Positions 23,801 to 33,809 of a stretch of DNA of 64,000 nucleotides are shown here, in pieces. The stretch's first letter is position 1. Every line of letters begins with the position of its first letter. The translations under genes were made by a program, and so were the position numbers. Source of the stretch: Saxidomus purpurata (lineage: Eukaryota > Mollusca > Bivalvia > Venerida > Veneridae); the NCBI GenBank assembly GCA_022818135.1, contig JAFMSR010000017.1, positions 15,487,966 through 15,551,965 of the forward strand. Reading direction: 5' to 3'. Under the pieces are notes generated by a model that ran no database searches, had not been told where the DNA came from, and saw nothing but the letters and a program-made list of their open reading frames with translations.

Positions 23801-26800
23801 TTAGGGACAAAACTTGTGTATAAACACTACGACTTGCAGCAGTAAACAATATGGTTTTTGGATTATAAAAAATGTTTTATTTCTTTCCCTATAATGTATT
23901 TGATTTGCTGGAACATATGTATTTCATAGTCATGTAGACTCTAGCCCTGTCGGATAAATTGTCTTTTCTTTAATGTTCCTACCATGTCTAAGCTGACTGA
24001 TATCCTAAACATCATTCCTTTCTATCTGAAGTCCTGCTTCTCTGGAGAACGAAATCCTAGCAATCGACCACACAGGGGAGGTAACTGTGCAAGAAGACGT
24101 GTCATCATATGAACTGTTCAACGTGCAGCCAGGTAACACTCCGTCAAAGGACATAAAATTTGAAAAGGTAAAAATCACTTGACATAATTCTGGAATTGCA
24201 TACAGTAACTACACTGAGACAACTATATATATGCATGTTAAAGTTTGCATGCACAATTTTTTACAAATGGCATATGCACGTGGCAGAAAAGCTTATGCAT
24301 TTATTGACAGCACGTACATTTGAAAAGTAGGTACATTGTATATTAATCGTTATGTTGATTTTGCTTACTATAGGCCATTCATTTAAATGTCTTCGATTTT
24401 TGAAGCTATTCTTAGTAACGAATTACTGTAGTTTCATGTTAAACATGATAAGTAATAAGTTTTAAAATTGTCTGTTGAATGTATTTTTATAAAAAAAGTA
24501 TATAACATGTTCCCTTTCAATCAAATAAATTGAACACTACCTCCAAAGAACAAAATTCTAATTATATTTGTACTTTGGGATGGAAATACATCAGTCCCAG
24601 ATTTTTTTTGGCTATATCCGGAGTCGTTATATACGGTGTTTACTATATGCATACAATCCAACCACAGTATATCTCGAGCCATATCGCTAGAAAATCGGTT
24701 TAAATTAAATATGGTTTGTGTGTGCAATGAAGCAGTTTTTGTTACCTACGAGGACATATGAAAATATATACAAATCTATGTTTACCGTTACACGGAAGTA
24801 AACATAGTGTTTCATCATAAACCACTCATTCGCAAGTTTAAATGAAACATTCGTCTCGTGTATAGTCAAATATTTTGAAAAGAAGGTATTCATCCATAAT
24901 ACATCGTCTTAAATTTTAAAACTTTTCTATGAATACGCACCGTATTTCACCGAAAGATTTCATTGGGAATTTCCCTCATAAGGTGATCATTCGACATCAA
25001 CACCTATTCATCATATCAAAATGGGTTTAAAATTGTTAAATACATGTAAACTTCTTTCAACGCAGAACCTGCATACAAATTTATTAGCATTAAATAATAC
25101 GGCGGTTTATTTTCCCTGTACCATTTTGGTCGAAAGTTATGAAATAAAACATGTATATGGCCCATCTATAAATGCTACCATCAGCGCCATATGACTACCA
25201 TTCATTCCTTACATTAAACTTTTTTCTAATTTATTCTTATCCTTCTAAACTATTTCCTACAACAAATTCTCCATTTGTAGCTGTTAATGTAAGAGAAAGA
25301 TTTATCGTGTAACGCAGTGGCGAGGTTATTATGAATAATATAACCACAACTGCAAAAGGAAATTCACCCTTTAGCACAAAATTTCATAACCACTGAAAAC
25401 AGGCCCAGCAGGAGGTGGAACTGTTTTACTTATACACACTTTTCCTTATATAATCTACAAATGAATTTCAAAAACAATTTCATTCAAGTCAGGTGCTATA
25501 TACAACTTCATTTAAATTATGATACAATAAGCCTATACTAAAATTGCTGAACACAATTCTATCCTTTTAAAAATGTTGCCCGATATCCAATAAACTATTT
25601 TGCTTTTGTATACAAATGCAAATTGTACTTAAAACTAGGATAACGTTTTCAATGCAATAAATACTGCGTGATTCGTTTTTCATGCATTTCGAAATAAATT
25701 GTTGAGAAAATCTATCATGTCAAATTATGCATTTTTGTGAAATTGATACATGGTGTATAAATTATGTTTAATGTCTCTTTTTAAAAATGAATAGTACTTT
25801 TGTTAAGACATTTAATATGTGCTGTAGTGTGATAGCTAAATGTTAGACAAGGCGTTGTTCAATTATGAAATAACATCCGTTCCAGTGGAGTACTGATACG
25901 CAGTAATTAGCCACGAAGGCCGAAGGCCTGAGTAGTTAATAACTGCGCATTAGTACGACAAATCATTGTTCATTTGACCATAACAACGCTGAAAAGGATG
26001 TTATTTCAATTCTAACATCCGCCTTGGGAGCGGGAGGTCGAAGGTTCGAATCCCAGCAGGTAATCCCACATTTAGCAATACATTTGTATGTTTTGTGTTG
26101 AAAGAGTTTAACCCCATTTTGATATCAAAGTGATAAATAGGTGTTGATGTCGAATGATCTGCGTCAGCAGGAGCATCCCTTCAATAATGACGACAGCCTG
26201 TTTGAAATTCATGACAAACTTAGAAAAAACGCTCAAGCAAAGGTCGTAATCGCCTTCCTTTATCATAGACCTGATAAATTTAGTCTTTATATTATGTAAG
26301 TACGATGTAGTGTTCTTGTATATGTGATCAATAGGCAGTTCATTTACATAAATTCAAAGAATGTACTTCACAGCATTAACAGGCCCGACAGAGTGTCACT
26401 TTCAGTATTATACATATTGGTTTTGGTATAGATATATGCACACTTGTCGGTCACATTTTACTCTCAATCAAAAAAAAAAAGTTTATGTCATAAATATTCA
26501 ATGATCACATTTGTATATTCCAGATAGGGATGCTGACAAATGATGAGGCGGTCATCGATTTCAACAAGATTCGCGACTATGACGCACATGGACAGGAGAT
26601 TCGTTGGCCAGATGTCCGAAAAGCCCAATGCTCTACGGGACAAAAATGCTCCGAATGTATCCCACTGAAGGAACTACAAGAAGATGTCTTACATGAACCC
26701 GGAGATGTGTATATCGTCGGTGTAATGCCTGTGTTTCAGAAATCTGGGGTTCAAGAATGCGGTGAAATATCGGTCAACAGCGGTTACCAGCTTGCTGAAT

Positions 26801-29800
26801 CTATCCGTTTCGCTGTGCAAAAAATAAACAAGAAAACCGGTGACTACTCTAATTTCTTCCCGGGAATTCAGATAGGTTTGATAGTAATAAACTCATGTTC
26901 AAACCCAGCAGTTGTTCAGAGAAAGATTTACGAACTTCATAAAAATGGAATCAGTTTGGGCAATGGAACTGTAATTGATGTAACAGACAAAGTAATGGGT
27001 TATGTTGCTGAATATACAAGCACGGTTAGCATTTCTATCGCTCAGATTTTATCCGTTCTACAATACGTTCAGATAAGTTATGCTTCCACGAGTCCTGCCC
27101 TTAGTGACAGGGGCAAATTTCCATATTTTATGAGAGTCGTAACACCGGACGATGCACAAGCGAAAGCTATGGTAGAGATCATGAAGAAACTTAATGCCAA
27201 TTACGTACAGATTATTTATAGTGCTGGAGCATACGGTGGGGCTGGGCGTGACAAGGTAAAGGAGGCAGCTGGAGATAACAAAATTTGCGTTGTGCAGGAC
27301 ATTGCCATCAACGAAGACGACAGCTTGTTTCAAATTTATGACAAACTTAGAAAATACGCTCAAGCAAAGATTGTAATCGCCTTCATTTATCCTAACATTC
27401 TCAGGAAGCTCGTAAGAGCCCTTACGACACAGATGAAGAGAGGAGAGTTCGTATTTATTGGATCGGAGTCGTGGGCACGCGAGGCTTTTGTCTTAGCTGA
27501 AGATAAAAATAACGTAATGCTCGGTTCATTGACTGTGTCGCTGGAAATGTATCAGGACCGTGAGCTCAGAAATCATGTCCAAAACATCAAAGCTAAACCA
27601 TACCGTACCGATCCCTGGGCTCAAATATTTATCCAGGCTAAGAGGAATTGTTACTTTGATTTAAGTTTTGATAAGACACAGGCTGCGAAATGCAGTTCCG
27701 CCAATGATTACAGTGTTGACCCCGATTTCACGCTAGACACTTACGATACGCAAGCCTATGTCGCCACCAAAAGTCTTCTCGCCGGTGCAGATGCCTTCAT
27801 GAAGAAACAATGCGGCACTACTGCGAAAAGTCTGTGTAAAGATTTCACCAGAAACGCAAAAGGTACGATAAAAGAATGTGTATGATTTTGAAAGTTTAAT
27901 TAATTTTGAACGCAGGTCTGTAATATTATCGAGACTAATCCATTTCTCTGATACCACTAACTTTCTAGAAAAGACTAGTTCATATCTGAATTTGAATTGA
28001 AGCGTAACTGCTCTAAGGGATGTCCATTAAAAAGTTACTGACTAAAAGGTGAATAGTGTATATGATGATCATACAGGTGGATATGCAGGCTAATCAAGAT
28101 TTGCACTTGTCGCATTGGCAGAATCACCGGCTGCCGGAGGGACAAGGGGGGATTATACAACGAGTCAAAATGAATCACGAAAATTTCGCGTAATTTTTAT
28201 TTCCGCGTGTTTTTTTTTCTCGCGATAGCACTCGTTCGCGAATTCATCATTTCGCTAACTCACATTCTCTGGCAATCAAACGATTTCCGGAAACATACGG
28301 AATCGCTTTTTTCGCAAATTATTGGTTAAGTGGATTGATCCGGAGATAAACGAATCGCAAACTAGTTTCATGAATTCAAAGTGATTTACAGTATAGGATG
28401 GGTCATACCGCAGTAATCATTGTAATATCGTTTATAACATCATTGGTAGCAAAAAATAGCTTGTATGTGAAATGGTTTCTAACATTACGAATGTTTTAAA
28501 CTAACGCCATTTGGGGAAAAGTGCATGTACATTGTATTTTTAAAAGTTTAAAGCTGTTCGCCCTCTGCAGTTAGATTACTTAGCCATAAAAATAATGTAT
28601 CTTTTAATACAGATTCGTGATTTAACAGTGAACAAGCTGGGTTATTTCTATGGTCATATCGACTCAACCAAATTTAGACGGTCTCTTTTTTAAAGGCAAT
28701 GAAATTATAACATTCCACTCGTCAGTGATTTTGACAGCTTAGATAAACATTTAATTCAGGTTTAACAGAAGAGATTCGGAAAGTTCGGGAGGATTTGGAT
28801 GGCTCAGGAAGCAAGATGAAGGTGTTTAATGTTAATGGAGATGGTAATGTAGGGTACAGGATCTATAATATACAAAAAGACGATGTGGATTCATCTAAAC
28901 TTATCTATAGAGAGGTAGGTTTGACAATTTTATTGTTTATAGTACCGGTCGACCCTATGATTTCTCCACAGGTGAAACTGCCAAGATTCCTGACCGACGC
29001 AGGTTGAAGAGACAGATGCAGCTATTAGACCATAGCTCTTTACGAATAGACCCTATGGTATTTTATGTGTCAGGTGTATAGCACCTATGCATGCGAGTCT
29101 ATCTCTGGCTTTCTAATCAGTTCATCTCTAGAAGGGTGGAAAGCATTGAAAAGCGTTTCTGAAATTTTCAGTGCCCAGGACAGAATCTTAATTATGGACC
29201 TCCAAAATGGTAGCCCATTTAAACAACTCAAATACTGCGCCGCCCTAAGGTTAGAAGATGTAACAAAGCGTGAACCACCCAACCGCTGCGCCACCCTAAG
29301 GTTGGACGATGTATCAGCCTATTCGTGTACGAGGTCATATTTGTCCACGTCTGCAGATTGGTTAATTCTATCTTAACATGACTTTATTGTAAGTCTAAGA
29401 GTGTTACCTTAGCAGGCACTAACTTTGTGTTCGTGACTAATGCAATTTATCGCTTGTATATCCTCACTATACACACCCTGATTCTAAGAAATCTTTTCCA
29501 AGTTTTATGTCTTTGTCTAGTACCTATTACGACAGATTCCTAGCTACCACTATCAAGCATCAATATCAGTTAAATTTATAATGACAATCAACCCAATAAC
29601 TTAGTTTGATCTAGCTAGAGACGTACCCCGTCTATCTTTTTTATCTCTCAGGTAGGACGGTATCCCCTTGAAGGAACTTTCACATTTGAAAAAGAAAGAC
29701 TTGTTCACCCTGTTGGTGTGCCTGTTAATTCAAGATGCCCGAACAAACAAGCATGTACCAGTTGTTTCAAAGGGAGTGATAAACCACCAGACATGCCATC

Positions 29801-31234
29801 GGGGTAAGAACGTGTGTTGAAAAGCTGTTCAAATTTACTCCAACGTACAAGGGAATAAAATGATCAAATGTAGTACAATGTATTTTAACTACTTTTAAAA
29901 GCTGACCATCATTGAATGTTGATTGCTTTATCTGCCCGCATGTAATGATGTTACAAAATGTTAACAATAGCACACCTGTCCTTATCTCCGGTTGTTGTCA
30001 TAACATTATCAAAACCATAATGCAATTTCGTTCGGAGAAATGCTTCTTTTTATAATTTAATTTCATTTATTTTAATAAAATGCTTTAAAATGACAGAAGA
30101 TGCATAATGTATGAATAAAAAAGAGCGTGTACAATAAATGGTAAATAGATCTAATGTAGTCTACTCAAATAGCATCCAAGTTTGCGCATTATGTTTTATC
30201 AACTAGCAAACGGTTGAAAGGTTTTGTTTACTCATGACTCACTTTCAACTATTTATTCACACTGTAAAATATTTGTAAATCTTTCGTACATTATTATATT
30301 TAAAGGGTTCAGTTAATGCGCTTAACTGTTTGTTGTGTTTTACTGTTTTGTAATATCCGATAACAAAGGTAAACACGACATGACCAGGTTGATCCGCTGA
30401 TGTCCGAGGGCAGCATGTTGATCCGGTCGGTCAAGCTGAAATGTCTAGTGTCTACTTTGCGGTAAAAATGCGTGTTAGGTGTCCGTGTAAGTATGATGAA
30501 ACTGAGCACCTTTGATACGTATGTTGACTGCATGTCTTCTGTTATTTTATAGGGAGGCAAAGGATTATATGCCAGTGGTCATCGCTCTTGGCTCAACCCT
30601 AGCAGTTGTCGCAGTGGTCAGTGTTGTCCTGGTTGTCCTGCTGTGCAGACAAAGGAGGAAACGGCGTGGTAATTTATCTACGTGTATAACATCTCACTGA
30701 TTGAGGGTGTTGGGTCCGACTTTCGCTTCTTACTAATTTATTATGCGAAAATGTTGGCAGTTTATTACGGAGGATGGGGTTCTAGTACTGGTTCTTCCCA
30801 GGAACGATAGTTATGTAAACTCTTCGGCTGTAATTAACGGAAATGCTGTTGAAACTGGCGTTAATGATATAATTCAAAAGGTGAGTACTCGGTTTTATTA
30901 AGCCATTACAGCAACGCATTAAACGTAATTTGCATCCTCATCCAAAAGAACAATTGTTTAACCTAAATAACAAATAATAAATAAACACATTCAGTGCTAT
31001 TAAGTCATTACAATTTAGAATGTATACCAATAACAGTATAGCCTAGTTTTTCTAATTGTGATTTCAGACGACGGAAAGGACTTGTGCATGAGGCCAAGAG
31101 TTCCAAATGCAGAGAGCGATTTAACACAGCCGAGGGAAGAAACTACTCCAAGTAAAATCTACTTTGAAATCCCAAGTTGTTCGCATGAACGTAGATATGT
31201 GCCGATGGACACGGTCCATACAGCTTTGCCATAA
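17600..31234 (+). CDS. Single-pass receptor with two tandem Venus-flytrap (ANF-receptor type) ligand-binding domains, 1124 aa
   Basis: Ten exons: 17600-17837, 18961-19056, 19816-19994, 22928-23724, 24032-24167, 26524-27862, 28760-28914, 29652-29803, 30553-30668, 31068-31234. They total 3375 nt, and every junction is GT-AG and in phase. Order: signal peptide (1 to about 24), flytrap 1 (about 28-510), linker C518-x5-C524-x2-C527, flytrap 2 (about 543-980), linker C1009-x5-C1015-x2-C1018, transmembrane helix (1037-1061), basic stop-transfer CRQRRKRR and a 63-residue cytoplasmic tail. The flytraps resemble class C GPCR and receptor-cyclase ectodomains (FSATAPDL, YASTSPALSD). No seven-helix bundle, kinase, cyclase or full nine-cysteine domain follows. 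Likely a plasma-membrane receptor for a small ligand such as an amino acid. The ligand and signalling route are unknown. Confidence 0.88.
17880..18250 (+). repeat. GAT/GAC trinucleotide microsatellite in receptor intron 1
   Basis: Imperfect (GATGAT)n with GAC, AAT and ATT interruptions over about 370 bp. The methionine-rich open frame across 18097-18303 is a by-product of ATGATG repeats, not a gene. Confidence 0.85.
19135..19235 (+). repeat. Minisatellite made of copies of the exon 2 splice donor
   Basis: Five to six units of about 18-20 bp with core ATAGGTAAGAACTTTTA. The core matches the junction ATAG/GTAAGAAC of receptor exon 2, which ends at 19056. Each unit therefore carries a potential 5' splice site. 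A further similar unit lies at 19598-19610. Confidence 0.7.
19816..19994 (+). CDS. Receptor exon 3: flytrap 1 amino-acid-anchor region
   Basis: Acceptor TGTTTTTTTCAG. Encodes residues 112-171, including GVIGPDRSSEAQ (Ser119-Ser120) and VSFSATAP (Ser144-Ala-Thr146), the positions that contact the ligand backbone in metabotropic glutamate receptors, then NFIRVVPND. Ends in phase 0. Confidence 0.85.
20055..20221. mobile_element. 167-bp MITE with ATTGGGTGAT terminal inverted repeats
   Basis: Left end ATTGGGTGAT (20055-20064) and right end ATCACCCAAT (20212-20221) are perfect inverse complements. The interior is rich in TTTCGCGA-type words. Related TTTCGCG-rich sequence occurs at 28170-28380 in intron 6. 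Confidence 0.65.
22025..22651. mobile_element. Modular TIR-like element in receptor intron 3
   Basis: Begins with the hairpin AGCTCACCTGGCA...TGCCAGGGTGAGCT and closes with GCCAGGTGAGCCAGGTGAGC. Internal (GTCC)n and the GGGTCACTT / GGAAACATTTTCTCC modules match those at 12.2-13.3 and 36.9-38.2 kb. Confidence 0.65.
22928..23724 (+). CDS. Receptor exon 4: lobe 2 of flytrap 1
   Basis: Residues 172-436. Begins after the acceptor CTTCTGAAG with MMVKSMMKLEWNRVAVVYED and contains Tyr194-Gly195, the equivalent of the conserved ligand-contact tyrosine. It lacks the GSxxWA motif of lobe 2. Cysteine-rich near its end (NCVKQNC, CPAQQNSCED). An upstream in-frame ATG at 22913 is intronic, because the preceding exon ends in phase 0 and fits the AG at 22926-22927. 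The donor GGAG/GTAAAT leaves in phase 2 into exon 5 (24032-24167). Confidence 0.82.
24985..26159. mobile_element. 1.2-kb TIR element in receptor intron 5
   Basis: The left end GATCATTCGACATCAACACC and the inverse complement at 26140-26159 match, and homology between the ends extends about 100 bp inward at lower identity. Inside, 25866-26010 forms a second foldback around GAAATAACATCC...GGATGTTATTTC. A B-box-like GGTTCGAATCC sits at 26043-26053. No transposase is visible, so it is non-autonomous. Confidence 0.65.
26157..26282 (+). pseudogene. Relic copy of receptor exon 6 (flytrap 2 fragment)
   Basis: Aligns with 27283-27400 of the same gene. The translated core DDSLFEIHDKLRKNAQAKVV compares with DDSLFQIYDKLRKYAQAKIV in the real exon. 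It lacks splice sites and has shifts at both ends. Its left edge coincides with the end of the 24985-26159 element. It is a leftover of a second, related flytrap exon 240 bp upstream of exon 6. Confidence 0.8.
26524..27862 (+). CDS. Receptor exon 6: linker and almost all of flytrap 2 in one exon
   Basis: 1339 nt, residues 483-928. Opens after TATTCCAG with the end of flytrap 1 and the C-x5-C-x2-C linker (518-527), then flytrap 2 from GDVYIVGVMPVF (543). Conserved landmarks are YASTSP (668-673), PYFMRVV, Tyr719-Gly720 and GSESWA (795-800), close to the GSDGWA motif of class C receptors with Glu in place of Asp. Flytrap 1 is split over five exons while flytrap 2 is largely intronless, which suggests the second copy lost introns or arose from a processed intermediate. 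Confidence 0.88.
30553..30668 (+). CDS. Receptor exon 9: transmembrane helix
   Basis: Enters in phase 2 after TTATTTTATAG. Encodes EAKDY, then about 25 hydrophobic residues (MPVVIALGSTLAVVAVVSVV and onward), then CRQRRKRR. Donor CGTG/GTAATT, phase 1. Only one helix is encoded, and the next coding exon (31068) is hydrophilic, so the protein is single-pass type I. Confidence 0.87.
30749..30828 (+). repeat. ~80-bp dispersed repeat shared with RFC1 intron 11
   Basis: Shares GGCAGTTT, then TTCTAGTACTGGTTCTTC and AGGAAC...GTAAACT landmarks with 54989-55070. A frame that runs out of it toward a donor at 30881 is incompatible in phase with the flanking coding exons, so it is not counted as coding. 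Confidence 0.6.
31068..31234 (+). CDS. Receptor exon 10: cytoplasmic tail with tyrosine motifs and stop
   Basis: Acceptor GTGATTTCAG; enters in phase 1 directly from exon 9. The 55 residues include Tyr1101 in KIYFEI and Tyr1113 in RYVPM. YVPM fits the YxxM consensus bound by the SH2 domains of the PI3-kinase regulatory subunit once phosphorylated. Stop TAA at 31232-31234. Confidence 0.8.
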
Positions 31235-31871
31235 AACAGACATTTGAAGTATTTCTGTCTAACAGCGATTTGATCATGTAAAGCTTCATTCTAGAAAAAA
31301 GTTGTCGTCAAAGTGACCACACGACGATAGAAATACATGTATAAGGTACCTATGTGACGTATAAAAAAGAAAACTTGTAATTATAACTATATTTTTGCAT
31401 TTGCATCCAGTGTTTTCCTGGAAAATGCGGCTGTAAGGAGTTTGGTCCAATGTACATATTGTTCAGTTGTATTTTTTTGAACTTGTTGTTTCGTATTCCA
31501 TTTTTTATTTAATGCTTAATGTCTCATGATTACGCTTGATGTAAACTTCTTGTAAAAACGTCTTTGACCGTTAATTGTGAAAAAAAAAAATCCTATAATT
31601 GCCTTTTAATCAAAATTACATGTTATAAATATAGAGCAGTATTTTTAATGATATTGCAAAAATTAAGACAACGTTTCAGATAACACTTTTTGTGAAGAAG
31701 CAACAAAATGATTAAAGGGATATACGTTAACATTGTATTAGAATACATAGAATACAGTTCTATCAGTATTATATCTATAAATTCATTCGTCTCTATACGA
31801 GTATTTAAAGTGATTTTAGGACTTTAATAGAATGTACTTGTCGTTTAGTGGTCATCTGTACATGCACATGT

Positions 31872-31877
31872 ATTAAA
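31872..31877 (+). promoter_or_regulatory. Possible polyadenylation signal (ATTAAA) of the receptor
   Basis: ATTAAA 638 nt after the stop codon in AT-rich 3' flank. It is one of the commoner variants of the signal. No canonical AATAAA was noticed nearer, but this is a weak call. Confidence 0.22.
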
Positions 31878-31879
31878 GC

Positions 31880-33800
31880 TTCCATTGAAACACTTCCCAG
31901 TAGAAATATGTCACAATAGAAACATTTCAAAGCTGTTTGTTAATAGATTCTGCTGAAAAAATAAGATTTCTATTAAAGGTGATACAGGTATTAAAATATA
32001 TAATGCAATTTAAGTAAACGCTAAAACCAACAACACAGGTGAAAATCAACATAGCAATGTTAAAAATTCATTTTAAAATATTCGTGGGTTCGGATGATAG
32101 TACTGCCTCACTTTTTGGTTATACTGGAATTTCAAACGCGTTTATAACGCTTTATAATTTGGTAGCGAATAATTAAAAAAATACAGAAATATTTTGCAAA
32201 AATTTCTACTAGAACCTTTTTATGTGATGATTTGTTCTATAATATGTTAATTTCGGATCGAGCAGCTTTAAGAGGTAAATATATACCACATACACTGATA
32301 GGCATCCGAAACGTGAAATAACTTCCTTTTACTGTGACACAGTTTCATATACATGTATGTATATCTAGACCATTTAAAGTGCTACAAAGATTTTAAGATC
32401 TTATCACCATACGTAGGTTTGAAAGTCAGTCTCACATTTCTTTTTATATGACTGTTTTGTTATTATTCTTTTGTGTTACGTGTAGTTTTGTTTTCATATC
32501 ATTGACGCCGCCGTTGAACGGCGGCGTCAGTATTGAATAGGTTTCAAATTTGTACCATGGGGTTGCATAATCGAATAGGGAGCAGCCAACATTATTATTG
32601 TAAATCTAAACTATGTTCTATGTATGAAAATGACTTTTATGAATCATTAAATTGTATTAAGTCATTAAAAAAAAAACAATACAATACAAAATACACATGT
32701 CTTTTTCCCTTATTACAAAACTTTGGACACATTTAATGAGTATTTAATAACTTTTCCACAAACTCGTAGACCACGGGTTTTGTATAGCTTTGTTTACGGA
32801 CCTTACGATCCGATTCATCAAAGCTCAGAAAAAGATTCGGAAGATGTTTTGCTATCTTAAGACACTCAGATAATAGAATACATGGCGCCTACGTGAAAAA
32901 TCAATGAAAACCCATTTTAATTACTACATATTAGACTATAATATTGAAACTGTAAAGAAAAACCGTTCACCCAACTATGCATACGTAGGGCCCTAACGGA
33001 ATTCCATTCCATCATTTGTAAACAAAAACAATAATCAGCCAATGGAAGTTCTGTAAAATGTATACGTCACAGCATAATTAATCATGTGGATTTCGTCTCT
33101 TTCCGCCATATTGCTGGAGTGTATATATGCTTCGGGAATAGAAAGAAAGAAAAATCCACTTACTAGCTACAGGGAGGGAGGGGCAGGTATATCTGTTTTA
33201 CAGATAGTTCTTTTCCACAATATTTAGACCCGGTATAAATTATATTTGCACAGGTTTTTGCCTCTGCTTCCTATTAACCGACCTGTAGTCAGTGAAATTG
33301 TGGGAGGAGCCATGGTTATAAATAGTTTTGTGTATCAGTTCCTTGGTATCTAAAAATAGCCAGTGTAAAATTAGCATCCGAAAATAATTAATGTTGTGAG
33401 AAAAGAGGTATTTAATTATCACAATAGACAAACAATATGGAAGTTACATAAGGGGTTTAGTATTATGCTAATTACTAATAAAAACTTTATTTTTATAAAT
33501 CAGTTTCATAAACAAAAAGGACAGTATACAGCTAAAATACACAGAGGCACGGACCGGTATTACTGATTTCCGAAAACAACTTTTTACCGGAAACAACCAA
33601 AAACAAATGAGATTACCGGAAACAAGTCTTAATTCAATAGTTTTTATGTTAAATACACTTTTTATTCTAAATGATAAACATTAATGTATTTGTTGAATAT
33701 GTGTAATATTATAATGATACGTTAGATTTTAAGCGATTTAGTTCGATGTAACTTAGTGTGTACTTTATATTGTAACGATTACCTCCCTTTGACGGTATTA
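31880..33800. other. No gene seen; intergenic AT-rich DNA
   Basis: No coding exons or transposon proteins recognised between the receptor and the TIR element at 33810. The only distinct structure is the GC-rich palindrome at 32503-32529. Confidence 0.4.
32503..32529. repeat. 27-nt GC-rich palindrome
   Basis: Arms of 13 bases, TGACGCCGCCGTT and AACGGCGGCGTCA, are perfect inverse complements around a single G. The surroundings are strongly AT-rich. Confidence 0.85.
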
Positions 33801-33809
33801 AAAAGCAAT

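Noticed and set aside
30763..30881. Possible extra exon of the receptor ending at a GTGAGT donor
   Set aside because: No acceptor gives a frame compatible with the phase-1 donor of exon 9, splicing on to exon 10 would hit an early stop, and most of it is a dispersed repeat.
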